Positions 26,640-36,352 are shown, counted from the first letter of the stretch. The stretch: DNA of 64,000 bases from Advenella kashmirensis WT001 (GCF_000219915.2 NC_017964.1:434001-498000); one strand, 5' to 3'. Numbers and translations: made by a program. The notes: generated from the sequence alone by a model not told the origin.

Positions 26640-27912
26640 CACTTCTTTCCATGTCGTTCATCGGCTTTCTGGTGATTGGCGTACCGGTTGCCTTTGCGAT
26701 TGGCCTGGCATCCATTGCCACGATCGCTTTTGAGGACCTTCCTATTGCGGTTGCGTTCCAGCAAATGACATCCGGCATGAACGCATTTTCCTTCCTGGCC
26801 ATTCCGTTTTTTATCTTTACCGGGGAACTGATGCTGTACGGCGGCATTGCCGACCGCATTGTCAACTTCGCCAAGTCCATGGTCGGGCATGTGCGAGGCG
26901 GCCTGGGAATGTCGAATGTGGTTGCATGCACGCTTTTTGGCGGCGTATCGGGCTCGCCCGTGGCAGATGTATCGGCCATGGGCTCGGTCATGATTCCCAT
27001 GATGAAACGCGAAGGTTACCACGCCGACTATGCGGTCAATGTGACCACGCATGCAGCGCTGGTAGGGGCGCTTATGCCCACCAGCCATAACATCATTATC
27101 TACACGCTGGCGGCTGGCGGTAAAGTATCCATTGCGGCACTAATTGCTGCCGGTATCGTACCGGCGGTGATCCTGACGTTGTGCAATCTGCTTGCCGCCT
27201 ATCTGGTTGCACGCAAACGCGGTTATCCGGCAGGTACGTTTCCTGGATGGCGTATCGTGTTCACGTCCATGGTGGCCGCGGTACCCGGCATGTTTGTGAT
27301 TGTGCTGATCATTGCGGGGATATTGAGCGGGGTATTTACGGCCACGGAATCGGCAGCCATTGCCGTGCTCTACTCATTGCTGCTCACCGGCCTTGTGTAT
27401 CGTTCGCTGACCATGCAGCAATTTGTGCGTGCCGCTGCCAAGGCAGTAAAGACGACTGGTGTGGTGCTGCTATTGATCGGCATTTCGGCCACGTTCGGCT
27501 ACCTGATCGGCTTTTATGGCGTAGCGGAAAAAACCGGCGAACTGATGGCCTCCATTTCCACCAGCCCATGGGCAATCTTCCTGATGGTGAATGTGTCGCT
27601 GTTTGTGCTGGGGACCTTTCTGGATATGGCCGCCACCATCCTGATTTGTACGCCGATCTTTCTGCCGATTTGCATGCAATACGGCATGGGACCGGTGCAA
27701 TTCGGGATTGTAATGCTCCTTAACTGCGCCTGGGTCTGAACACGCCGCCGGTTGGCACCACGCAGTTTGTTGGCTGCGCGATTGGCCAGGTATCGGTGGG
27801 CACCGTGATGCGCACCATCTGGCCGTTCTACGGGGCATTGATTCTTGCCCTGGCGCTGGTGACCTATGTGCCTGCCTTTTCACTGTGGCTGCCGGAGTTG
27901 CTACTGCAGTAA
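26630..27912 (+). pseudogene. dctM: TRAP transporter large permease (DctM), one frameshift
   Basis: The large 12-helix permease of the TRAP system, about 427 residues. NAFSFLAIPFFIFTGELMLYGGIADRI-type helices, GLGMSNVVACTLFGGVSGSPVADVSAMGSVMIPMM (loop motif GVSGSPVADVSA) and VGALMPTSHNIIIY identify DctM. The frame breaks near 27731 at LLNCA; the following frame gives LGLNTPPVGTTQFVGCAIGQ and ends at 27912. One missing C restores it. The last gene of the operon; a terminator follows. Confidence 0.85.
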
Positions 27913-27938
27913 GGTGGTCTGGTATGGTATGCAGTACG

Positions 27939-27974
27939 GGCCACGCATAGCTGAAAATATGCGTGGCCCTTTCC
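27939..27974 (+). terminator. Terminator after dctM
   Basis: GGCCACGCATA (27939-27949) pairs perfectly with TATGCGTGGCC (27958-27968), an 11-base stem with an 8-base loop, followed by CTTTCC. The T-run is interrupted by C but the stem is very stable. Confidence 0.7.
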
Positions 27975-28015
27975 TTGGTAATGCCAGTTGTGATGGCGGC
28001 GGGTAATTTGTGTCC

Positions 28016-28053
28016 GACCCGACCCGACCCGACCCGACCCGACCCGACCCGAC
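28016..28053. repeat. GACCC pentanucleotide repeat, seven copies
   Basis: Seven uninterrupted GACCC units (28016-28050) plus GAC. It lies in the convergent gap between dctM and sauU, 36 bases beyond the sauU stop. The copy number is likely to vary between isolates through slippage. Confidence 0.9.
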
Positions 28054-28088
28054 GCCGCATCCGGCATCGGGCAGGAGGACACCCCTGG

Positions 28089-29423
28089 TCAGCGCTTATG
28101 GCTAGATGATACGCCAAGCGCAAAGGCCGGCGCTGGTGGTCTGGCCTTGAACTGAAAGTCTGCTGGCCTGGTTGCTGCGTCATTTACGGTCCGGTTCGGA
28201 TCAATCATCAGGGCTGCGATCGCGCCTATCAACAGTAAACCGCCGGAAATAAGAAACGGCAGGGTATAGTTTCCCGTTGTCTGGATCAGGAACCCGAAGA
28301 CCACGGGTGAAATAGCGCCCGCCAGGCCGAATCCTGAATTCATCATGCCGCCAGCTGTGCCCGCATACTTGCCGGCAATATCCATGGGCAAGCTCCACAA
28401 GACCGGATTGGTCAGCTCAAGAAAGAAAAAGCAGGCGGAAATAAGGACGATTGCAATAAGCGGATCACGGATAAATATCATCGGCATAATGCACAGAAAC
28501 GCCAAAAATAGGCCCAGCGAGAGTACGGATACGCGGGCAAAGCGCAGGCGTTTGGTGCGGATATACAGTTTGTCGGAAATCACTCCGCCAAGGGTATCGC
28601 CGATCACACCGGCCAGCAGCGGTAGCGTTGTAAACAGTGCCATCGCTTTCAGATCGAAGCCACGGTCGTCCTTCAGATAAGAAGGCAGCCACGTCAGAAA
28701 CACCCACAGAGACCAGCCGTAGCAAAAATCCACAAACGTAACCAGCCACATTTTGCTGATCATGTCTTTCCATGGCGTTTTACCCGATGCCTTATTCTTG
28801 CGGGCCGGCTCGCCGATTTCCTCCAGTTCTGCAGGGGTAATGGTTTTATGTTGGTGGGGAGTATCGGTAAATAGCAACAGGTAGGCCAGGGTCCATAACA
28901 GGCTGACCGCACCCAGTACAATAAACGCTTCGCGCCAGCCGGCGTAATACACAATCGCCAGAACAACGGGCGGGGTGATGGCGCCGCCCAACCGGGAAAA
29001 GCTATGTGTAATTCCCTGGGCAAATCCGCGAGAGGATTTGGGCATCCATGATGTCATGGCGCGCGTGGCTGTGGGAAAGGCGCCTCCTTCGCCAACGCCC
29101 AGCAATACGCGCATAATCACAAGTGCCATTAAGCCACCAATAAAGCCGGTCAGCAATGTTGCCAGCCCCCAGATTAGCGACAGGATAAGCAGAATTTTTT
29201 TCGGCCCAAACCGGTCAGCCAGCCAGCCGCCCAATATCTGCATGACCAGATACGGATAGGCAAAAGCGGAAAAGATGAAGCCCAGTTCCGTTGGCGACAG
29301 ATTGAACTCTTCGGCAATAAAGGGTGCTGCGACGGCGATGTTGACCCGGTCTACATAGGCAATGAAATACATTGCACACAGCAGGCCCAGTATCATATGT
29401 CTGGTTTTTATGTTCCTGATCAT
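28089..29423 (-). CDS. sauU: MFS anion:cation symporter, probable sulfoacetate importer
   Basis: A 444-residue 12-helix transporter of the MFS anion:cation symporter family (GudP/ExuT relatives). AYVDRVNIAVAAPFI in helix 1-2 and GWLADRFGPKKILL are the family signatures. It is the last gene of the minus-strand set sauS-sauT-sauU, in the order known for Cupriavidus necator, where SauU imports sulfoacetate. The start follows AAGGAGACAAC. The symbol is assigned mainly from neighbourhood; on its own the protein could carry another organic acid. Confidence 0.8.
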   Translation of the reverse strand: MIRNIKTRHMILGLLCAMYFIAYVDRVNIAVAAPFIAEEFNLSPTELGFIFSAFAYPYLVMQILGGWLADRFGPKKILLILSLIWGLATLLTGFIGGLMALVIMRVLLGVGEGGAFPTATRAMTSWMPKSSRGFAQGITHSFSRLGGAITPPVVLAIVYYAGWREAFIVLGAVSLLWTLAYLLLFTDTPHQHKTITPAELEEIGEPARKNKASGKTPWKDMISKMWLVTFVDFCYGWSLWVFLTWLPSYLKDDRGFDLKAMALFTTLPLLAGVIGDTLGGVISDKLYIRTKRLRFARVSVLSLGLFLAFLCIMPMIFIRDPLIAIVLISACFFFLELTNPVLWSLPMDIAGKYAGTAGGMMNSGFGLAGAISPVVFGFLIQTTGNYTLPFLISGGLLLIGAIAALMIDPNRTVNDAATRPADFQFKARPPAPAFALGVSSSHKR

Positions 29424-29468
29424 GTTGTCTCCTTGATGATTGAATCATGTTTTCTATTCCGACAATTT

Positions 29469-30995
29469 CTACAGCTCCAGCAATTTCAGGCGTTGCACTT
29501 TCCCTGAGGGTCCTCTTGGCAACTCGGTGACAAAACGGAACGCGGCAGGCGATTTGTAGCTGCCCAGTTCCCTGATACAAAACTGATTGATGTCCTGGAT
29601 AAGGTCATCGTCGTTTCGGGTCGTCATGCGTTTTACGATATAAGCTGCGATGTTCTGGCCATAGTGCTTGTCATCTATGCCAACCACAGCGGCATCCAGG
29701 ATGTCTGGATGAGCCAGCAATATTTCATCGATCTCGCGCGGTGCGATGTTTTCCCCTCCCTTGATAATCAGCTCCTTGACGCGTCCGGTAATGAAATAAA
29801 AGCCATCGCTATCGCGGTAGCCCAGATCGCCCGTGCGCAGCCAGCCGTCTGCAGTAAACGCTTTTTCTGTCTGTTCGGCCGACTTGTAATAGCCGAGCAT
29901 GACGTTATCGCCCCGGACCAGAATTTCCCCTTTCTCTCCAGGCGGCAAGGGGTTGCCCTGCTTGTCCACAACCCGGGCCTGCACGCCCGAGGGGCGACCG
30001 ATGCTGCCGATCTTGCGTTGCGCCGGATCATAGGGGTTGCTGAAGATGGGTGCCGCCGTTTCTGTCATTCCCATGGTCTCGATAATGCCGATACCGAATT
30101 TTTCTTCGAATGATTTGTGATGAAAGGGCGCCAGTGCTGCCGAGGCAGAGCGGCAGAAGCGGATTCGGCTGCGGTCAATGGCGCAGGGATTCTCGTCGTT
30201 GATCAGATAGCTGATGATGGTGGGCACCGCATTGATCCAGGTGCACTGGAATTTCTGGACTCGTTGCCAGAAATGCGTAGCCGAGAACTTACTATCAATA
30301 ATGACAGCCGCGCCGCACAGCAGCGGCGTCAATATATTTACCACAAGTGCATTAATGTGATACAGCGGCAGCACGCAAAGGCATCGATCCGATTTTTCCA
30401 GCAGGTGCTCGCTGGCAATGGCCCTTGCGCTGGCCAGCAGATTGCCATGGGTCAGCACGACGCCCTTGGGAACACCGGTGGTGCCAGAGGTGTACATGAG
30501 CAGCGCAGGCAGGCTGGCGCTAATGGACTCGTCCGTGCTCGAAGGCAGTGGTGCGAGCGTCAAGGTGGGGAGTGCTGCTGCGTCCGGCGCGGTGGCCACT
30601 ACCATTGCCTGCGTGCCACTGGTCTTCAATGCTGCGCTGACCACTGGCTCCAGTTCTGCTGTAGTAAAGACGATTCTGGTATCGGCGTGACCAAGAATAT
30701 AGGCCAGCTGTTTTTCCTGGCACAGCAGATTGATCGGATTGACGACAAAGCCACTGTACATGGTAGCAACGATGATTTTGGCCGTGTTCACGCCATTGGG
30801 CATGAACACCGAGACCGTATCGCCACGGGCGATGCCCAGCGCGGCCATCTGCCTGGCGAAGACTTTGCATTCGTTTGTGATATCGCCATAGGACATTGCC
30901 TGTCCGCTGATGGCGTCGACTAGATACGGATCGGACTCCCACGCTGTCGCGTTTTGATCAAGCAGGCTGGTAATGGTTGTTGTTGTGTCAGACAT
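29469..30995 (-). CDS. sauT: AMP-forming acyl-CoA ligase, probable sulfoacetate-CoA ligase
   Basis: A 508-residue ANL-superfamily ligase expected to convert sulfoacetate, ATP and CoA to sulfoacetyl-CoA. Motifs: LLMYTSGTTGVPKGVVLTH (P-loop), IIETMGMTETAAP, the hinge-region Asp in DGWLRTGDLGYRD, VKELIIKGGENIAPREID and the C-terminal Lys in PRGPSGKVQRLK. The start at 30995 (MSDTTTT) was chosen because GGAGAAATTTCATC precedes it and the ANL domain begins there. The same frame stays open into the upstream sauS gene, which could be read as a fusion (see the finding). Confidence 0.83.
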   Translation of the reverse strand: MSDTTTTITSLLDQNATAWESDPYLVDAISGQAMSYGDITNECKVFARQMAALGIARGDTVSVFMPNGVNTAKIIVATMYSGFVVNPINLLCQEKQLAYILGHADTRIVFTTAELEPVVSAALKTSGTQAMVVATAPDAAALPTLTLAPLPSSTDESISASLPALLMYTSGTTGVPKGVVLTHGNLLASARAIASEHLLEKSDRCLCVLPLYHINALVVNILTPLLCGAAVIIDSKFSATHFWQRVQKFQCTWINAVPTIISYLINDENPCAIDRSRIRFCRSASAALAPFHHKSFEEKFGIGIIETMGMTETAAPIFSNPYDPAQRKIGSIGRPSGVQARVVDKQGNPLPPGEKGEILVRGDNVMLGYYKSAEQTEKAFTADGWLRTGDLGYRDSDGFYFITGRVKELIIKGGENIAPREIDEILLAHPDILDAAVVGIDDKHYGQNIAAYIVKRMTTRNDDDLIQDINQFCIRELGSYKSPAAFRFVTELPRGPSGKVQRLKLLEL

Positions 30996-31029
30996 GATGA
31001 AATTTCTCCAGGTAGTCGCTTGGCAAGTC

Positions 31030-32415
31030 TCAGCCTCGGGTTCTCTGGCGGCAATCGTCTGAACCACGCGTGTGATATTCATATAGTGGCGATAATTCAT
31101 GTTGTCGGAAAAGCTATTACCCCCCCAGGTGCCGCAACCCATGGACAGGGAAAAGGGCAGGCCGTTGTCAAAATTGCCGCCGGTGGCAAAGCAATGCGCC
31201 TGATTGATGATGACCCGGGAGACCGGCAGCGTCATGCCCAGGTCTTGAGCGCGCTCGGGCTTTGACGTGTGCAGTCCGATTGAATGGCCTGCTCCCATAT
31301 AGCCATAAATGCCGCTGGCAATGCGCTTGGCATGATCAAAATCAGAAGCTTTATAAACGGTCAGAACCGGCGCAAGCTTCTCGCCTGAAAATGGATGCTC
31401 AGGCCCAAAGCCGGCTTCCTCCACCATCAGAAAGCGAGGCGCGGCAGGCGTTTGCGTGCCGTCAATCTGTGCGGTTTGCATAATTTGCGCGGCATCTTTT
31501 CCGGAAAAACGGCGCTCAACTTGCCGTCATGCCACATGAGATCCTGCAGGCGTTGCTTGTCCTGGTTGGTTAGCATGACGCCGCCTTCAGCGGTGAGTGC
31601 CGCCAGCATGGCGTCATAAACCGATGCATCGATAATGACGCTGTTTTCTGAAGAACAGCTTGTGGCGTTATCAAAGGTCTTGGACTGACGAATCAGGCTG
31701 GCTGCGGACTGCAGATCGGCCGATTCATCCACGATCACAGTGACATTGCCTGCGCCAACGCCGAAAGCGGGTGTGCCGCTGGTATGAGCCATCCGCACAT
31801 TGGCCTGGGATCCGGTGGCGACCACCAGATCGGCATGCTGCATCAGTGCGGCGGTCGCGGCCTTGCTGATGGGCTCGGGCAGCATTTGCACCAGGTCCCG
31901 CGGTACGCCGATACGGTCAAATTCGTCATGAATGAATTGCAGCAGCAGCCTGCTGGTGCCGGCCCCTTTGGGCGACGGGGCAACGACGATGGCGTTGCCG
32001 CATTTGATGGCATTGATGATTTTATTGGCTGGCGTTGCGCCGGGTTGGTGGACGGTGTGATGGCGGCAACAACGCCCACCGCGCGGGCAATTTCGGTGAT
32101 GCCGCTAGCCGGGTCTTGGCGAATAACTCCGGTGGATTTGACCCCATCCAGATCGCGCAACAGCCCCAATGTTTTGCGATGATTTTTGCGAATTTTGTCG
32201 GGCACGTTGCCCAGGCCGGTGTCGGCAACCGCCTGTTCTGCCAACTGGCGGTTTCTTTCGGGCTCCATGATCGCCCAGCCCACGGCGAGGACAGCCTGGT
32301 CAATGCGTTGCTGATCGAATGTGGAAAACAGGCTTTGCGCGGTGCGGGCACGCTGCACCAGTTGTAATACCGTTTGCGTGACATATTCAGGATTGCTTCT
32401 ATTGATGGTATCCAT
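31030..32415 (-). pseudogene. sauS: Acylating aldehyde dehydrogenase, probable sulfoacetaldehyde dehydrogenase, frameshifted
   Basis: A CoA-acylating aldehyde dehydrogenase that would reduce sulfoacetyl-CoA to sulfoacetaldehyde with NADPH or NADH. The first frame starts at 32415 (MDTINRS, after GGAGC). It breaks near 32037, where the next frame gives NKIINAIKCGNAIVVAPSPKGA. The catalytic Cys is in FDNATSCSSENS. A second break near 31502 lies in a T-run that needs six T but has five; SGKDAAQIMQTAQIDG follows, then the C-terminal GCGTWGGNSFSDNMNYRHYMN. A third indel near 31035 would place the TGA at 31030-31032 in frame. Confidence 0.78.
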
Positions 32416-32483
32416 TGTTGCTCCACTAATGAAATCGAATTTGTAATATTTCTGAAAATATAGGGTATGCTCAACGCTCAAAA

Positions 32484-32550
32484 GTCCCGAAAATCGACAT
32501 TTCGCATTTGCCGCAGAGCACAAGAAATGCTTTTTATTGATTTTCGGGAC
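32484..32550. promoter_or_regulatory. sauS/sauR divergent operator: 12-bp inverted repeat
   Basis: GTCCCGAAAATC (32484-32495) and GATTTTCGGGAC (32539-32550) form a perfect 12-base inverted repeat with a 43-base spacer, midway between the divergent sauS and sauR starts. It is the probable site of SauR binding and could allow looping between two half-sites. Confidence 0.6.
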
Positions 32551-32624
32551 AAAGAATCTATAGTGAAGAGGAAAAAGAAGAGGCCCCAGGTCCCAGGCCC
32601 CGCAACAAAGGAGGAAGCAAGGAT

Positions 32625-33383
32625 ATGAGCGCAACGGAGAACGCGGCAGCCATCAGGTCGTTTCGTGTGCTGGAAATACTGGCCGTAGCGGGCCGACCCA
32701 TGCAATTGAGCGAGATTGTCGAGCAGATTAATCTGCCGAAACAGACGGTGCACCGTATCGTCAAGCTGCTGGAAGCCGCGTGGCTGATTGTGCAAGTGTC
32801 GGACAGTAAAAAGTATGAATGCTCGGCGCGGATACGCAATTTTTCGGTGAAGGTACTCATGAGCTCGGGCAGCCTGGCCGTTGCCCGGCATGCTTTGCTA
32901 AGCGAGCTGGTGGAGCGGGTGCAGTTGAACTGCAATCTGACGGCGATCAGCGGTCACGAAATTATTTATCTGGATCGGGCACAGCATCCTGCAGCCATCA
33001 AGTTGGGGCTAAAACCCGGCTCGCACGTACCAATGCATTGCTCGGCCAGTGGCAAGCTGCTATTGAGCCTGTTGCCCAAGCAGCGGCGTGACCGGTTGTT
33101 GCACACGCTGCCGCTGCGTGCTCGGACCTCGCAAAGCATTACCCAGCCTGAGCAACTGGAAGCCGAACTTGCGCGTACCAGAAAGCGGCGCTATGGCATC
33201 AGTCGCCACGAGCATGTGGAAGGCATGAATGCCATCGCGGTTCCGGTTTCATTGGGCAAGAACCGGATCTGTGCTGCCGTTGCCGTTCAGGCATTTGAAG
33301 AGGAAAAAAGCTTTGACCAGTTGATGGAACTGATGCCGCAACTGCAGCGCACGGCACAGGAAATTGCGCAGACGTTTTTGTAG
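32625..33383 (+). CDS. sauR: IclR family regulator of the sulfoacetate genes
   Basis: A 252-residue IclR-type regulator. The winged helix lies at about residues 8-70 (RSFRVLEILAVAGRPMQLSEI, PKQTVHRIVKLLEAAW) and the effector domain has MHCSASGKLLLSLLP and RRYGISRHEHVEGMNAIAVPV, the typical IclR ligand-pocket segments. It is divergent from sauS, as SauR is in Cupriavidus necator. The ATG at 32625 follows AAAGGAGGAAGCAAGGAT. The gene has no frame defects. Confidence 0.85.
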   Translation: MSATENAAAIRSFRVLEILAVAGRPMQLSEIVEQINLPKQTVHRIVKLLEAAWLIVQVSDSKKYECSARIRNFSVKVLMSSGSLAVARHALLSELVERVQLNCNLTAISGHEIIYLDRAQHPAAIKLGLKPGSHVPMHCSASGKLLLSLLPKQRRDRLLHTLPLRARTSQSITQPEQLEAELARTRKRRYGISRHEHVEGMNAIAVPVSLGKNRICAAVAVQAFEEEKSFDQLMELMPQLQRTAQEIAQTFL

Positions 33384-33426
33384 ACACAGGCCAGGCACGG
33401 CTCTGTCGGAGAGTGGTGCCTGGTCT

Positions 33427-34302
33427 TTACCCCTTGAGCACCAGAGATACATCCGGATATCGTAAGCACATAAATTCGACGAAGGCTCGAACCTTGGGCG
33501 CAGTAAGCCGCCGCGAGGTGTGCAATACCCACAGCGCAACCTCGGCGCCCGATATGGTGCCCCACTGAACGAGTTGACCACTGGCAAGCTGGTTCCATAC
33601 CATCGACTGTGGCAGCAGGGCGGCGCCACCGCCTGCAATTGCAGCGTCACGGATCATCAGGAACGAGGAAAGCTTCAGTCTTGGAATGGGCTCCAGGACC
33701 AGGCGACCATCGTCCAGGTTCCAGTTAGTAGCCTGCGTACCGGCAAATACGATGCCCGGAACCGGTCTGACCGCGCCAGGTTTGGGCATGGGGATTGAAG
33801 CTGCTGCAACCACCACTTGCCGGTCCCTGGCAAAGCAACGGCCGACCAGGCGGCTATCGGCTCTCGGATTGACCCGAATGGCGACGTCGAACTGTTCCTC
33901 TACGAGATCCACCGTCCGGTCTTCTGCCACGACTTCAATCGTAATCTCCGGATAGGCAGTGCAAAAATCCGCGGCAATGGACCCCATGGAGAGCTGGGAA
34001 AACAGGGCGGGAGCCGCAACGCGCAGATGTCCGCGAGGTGCAGAAAGCCCTTCCCGGACGGCGGTCATGGCGTCCAGCACCTCTGTGATCGAGCCTTCAG
34101 TTCGCGCCATCAACATGTCGCCGGCCTCGGTAAGCTTGAGCCCACGGGCGCTGCGCTCAACCAGGCGCACGCCCAGTTGCTCTTCAAGCTCGGCAATGTG
34201 GCGCGATAAGGTCGCTTTTGACCGGCCACTTACCCGGCTGGCTTTGCCTAATCCACCGTTGTTTGCAACCAGGGCGAAATCGGCCAGTGCATTCAGATCC
34301 AT
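33427..34302 (-). CDS. LysR family regulator
   Basis: A 291-residue LysR regulator. The helix-turn-helix is at about residues 18-38 (GLGKASRVSGRSKATLSRHIAELE) and the linker and effector domain follow (GLSAPRGHLRVAAPALFSQ, FDVAIRVNPRADSRLVGR). It lies divergent to the NmrA-like gene at 34416, with 113 bases between, and probably controls it. The effector is unknown. Confidence 0.88.
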   Translation of the reverse strand: MDLNALADFALVANNGGLGKASRVSGRSKATLSRHIAELEEQLGVRLVERSARGLKLTEAGDMLMARTEGSITEVLDAMTAVREGLSAPRGHLRVAAPALFSQLSMGSIAADFCTAYPEITIEVVAEDRTVDLVEEQFDVAIRVNPRADSRLVGRCFARDRQVVVAAASIPMPKPGAVRPVPGIVFAGTQATNWNLDDGRLVLEPIPRLKLSSFLMIRDAAIAGGGAALLPQSMVWNQLASGQLVQWGTISGAEVALWVLHTSRRLTAPKVRAFVEFMCLRYPDVSLVLKG

Positions 34303-34415
34303 AGTGTTCCAATTTTGAAACGATATATCTCTATTTTATGGTCTTCTTTCTATTGTTGCAACGATCTATAGTCTGTTTACCAACTCACCCAATCCTTTCA
34401 TAACTGGAGATTTAC

Positions 34416-35285
34416 ATGAGTATTCTTGTCACCGGTGCCACGGGCACCATCGGTTCTCTTATTACGCAGCGCCTGGCCGACGCGGGCGCTCAGGTCAAGG
34501 CGCTGGTTCGCCAGTCCGGCAAGCGCGCATTCCCCGAAGGCGTCACGCAAGTGGTTGCAGATTTGACAGATGTACCGTCGATGCGCGCTGCGCTCTCCTC
34601 GGCGCGAACGCTGTTTTTGCTCAATGCGGTTACACCCGATGAAGTAACCCAGGCACTGATTACGCTGAACCTTGCTCGTGAGGCGGGCATTGAGCGCGTG
34701 GTTTATCTATCAGTGATTCACGCCGAAAAGTTCACGAATGTGCCGCATTTTACGGGCAAACACACCGTTGAGCGCATGATCGAAAGCCTGGATATTCCTG
34801 CTACGATCCTGCGGCCTGCCTATTTCATGCAGAACGACAGCATGGTCCAGCAGGCAATGCAGGCGCATGGCGTCTACCCCATGCCGATTGGCTCGGCGGG
34901 CGTGTCCATGATTGATACGCGCGACATTGCGGATATCGCTGCGGCCGAGCTGCTTCGCCGCGACAAGGCTGCTGCCGCGCTAGACGGCATGACGCTGGAA
35001 TTGGTGGGTCCGCAAGCCTTGACCGGCGTTGCCGTCGCCAGGGTCTGGAGCACCGCCCTGGGGCGCGAGGTGTCTTATGGCGGTGACGACGTAGTGCCCT
35101 TTGAGGCTCAGATGGCCGCGTTTGGACCCGCCTGGATGGCCTACGACATGCGCCTGATGATGACGGGCATCCAGCAATACGGCATGCAAGGCGATAACGG
35201 CGCAGTGGACCGATTGCAGGCCATCCTGGGGCGTGAGCTTCGCACTTACAACGATTTCGTGCGCGAGACTGTCGGCGCAGCTTGA
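34416..35285 (+). CDS. NmrA-like NAD(P)-binding oxidoreductase
   Basis: A 289-residue Rossmann protein of the atypical SDR/NmrA group (QOR2 or azoreductase-like). The N-terminus SILVTGATGTIGSLITQRLADAG carries the GxxGxxG nucleotide motif. ARTLFLLNAVTPDE and ATILRPAYFMQN are standard for the family. The ATG follows TGGAGATTTAC. Divergent from a LysR regulator. The substrate cannot be assigned. Confidence 0.85.
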   Translation: MSILVTGATGTIGSLITQRLADAGAQVKALVRQSGKRAFPEGVTQVVADLTDVPSMRAALSSARTLFLLNAVTPDEVTQALITLNLAREAGIERVVYLSVIHAEKFTNVPHFTGKHTVERMIESLDIPATILRPAYFMQNDSMVQQAMQAHGVYPMPIGSAGVSMIDTRDIADIAAAELLRRDKAAAALDGMTLELVGPQALTGVAVARVWSTALGREVSYGGDDVVPFEAQMAAFGPAWMAYDMRLMMTGIQQYGMQGDNGAVDRLQAILGRELRTYNDFVRETVGAA

Positions 35286-35318
35286 ACGAAGACCGTTAAG
35301 TGCCAGGAGATGGTTTCA

Positions 35319-36218
35319 TCAACCGGCACGGCCAGATTCTGCCGCAGCGAGCATCTGAACAAAGTCCTGCGTATATTTGGGCAGCGCGGAAAATGATCTC
35401 ATGACGATCAGTTGATCGCGCTTGGCCCAGTGGTCGCTCAAATGAACAATGTCGACCAGCCTTCTTTTGGCCGAGCGCCTGGCAACTGACAACGGCACCA
35501 GAGAAATACCGACGCCTTCTTGTACGCAGTGCAATGCGGCATCGAAATCGGGCAGATGCACCCGCACATTCATATTTTTGTTCAGCTTATTGGCAATTTG
35601 CTGCAGGTATAAAAAGTTACTGCTGCGTTTACCCACCGATACCAGCTCGTGCTCCAAAGCCATATCCACAGTGACGCGCTCGGCGGTGGTGAGCGGATGG
35701 CCGCGAGGCGTTACAAAAACGAGTTCGTCATGACCATACTCGATGGCCTCCAATCCTCGCAAATGGACCACACTGGCAACCAATCCGATATCTGCAAGGC
35801 CATCATGTACCGCCCTGACGCTTTCTTCGCTCAGGTGCTCTTCCAATTCAATATTGATTGTCGGATGGCTGGCCAGAAAGCGACTGAGCGGTACCGGTAA
35901 CGGACTCAAGGTGCTGCTATTGGCAAAGACCTTGATGTGACCGGTGACGCCGGCGTTATAGCGGGTCATCTCGGTCCGTAACTGGTCAGCGCTGGACAGC
36001 ATGGCTTCGCCGTAGCGATATACCGATTCTCCGGCAGAGGTCAGGACCATGCCCCTGGCTGTCCGGTCAAAAAGCGAAACACCCAATGCATTTTCGAGAT
36101 TTTTTAATCGATAACTGGCCGATGGCGCGGTCATGTGCATATTCATCGCCCCGATGCTCAAGTTCCTTGCATCGGCAATGGCCATAAAAACACGAATATC
36201 AGTCAGTTCATATCGCAT
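35319..36218 (-). CDS. LysR family regulator for the adjacent Bug/MaoC/CaiB genes
   Basis: A LysR regulator of about 299 residues. The N-terminus MRYELTDIRVFMAIADARNLSIGA is that of the family, and the helix-turn-helix includes APSASYRLKNLENALGVSLFDRTARG. The start at 36218 was chosen on this similarity; an in-frame ATG ten codons upstream (36248) has no better ribosome site. It is divergent to the Bug receptor gene, which implies control of the receptor-MaoC-CaiB operon. Confidence 0.85.
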   Translation of the reverse strand: MRYELTDIRVFMAIADARNLSIGAMNMHMTAPSASYRLKNLENALGVSLFDRTARGMVLTSAGESVYRYGEAMLSSADQLRTEMTRYNAGVTGHIKVFANSSTLSPLPVPLSRFLASHPTINIELEEHLSEESVRAVHDGLADIGLVASVVHLRGLEAIEYGHDELVFVTPRGHPLTTAERVTVDMALEHELVSVGKRSSNFLYLQQIANKLNKNMNVRVHLPDFDAALHCVQEGVGISLVPLSVARRSAKRRLVDIVHLSDHWAKRDQLIVMRSFSALPKYTQDFVQMLAAAESGRAG

Positions 36219-36352
36219 GGTTGGAGGGAAACATCTGGCATAAAACAATAGTGTATTAGATTTTGTCTAACATCACGGCAATAATTTCAACTGGACGGCC
36301 TTCAGCGTGGATAGATATAGTTGAACCGACTATAAATGAACAGAGGCGACAA

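Noticed and set aside
28016..28053. GACCC array considered as CRISPR or transposon end
   Set aside because: There are no spacers, the unit is only five bases, and no transposase gene is nearby.
30117..30923. 268-codon plus-strand frame inside sauT
   Set aside because: Antisense to a well-conserved ligase; no recognisable domain.
29469..31481. Single 670-residue aldehyde dehydrogenase-ligase fusion
   Set aside because: The dehydrogenase part lacks its N-terminal half in this frame, and the ligase has its own ribosome site and start, so two genes are more likely.
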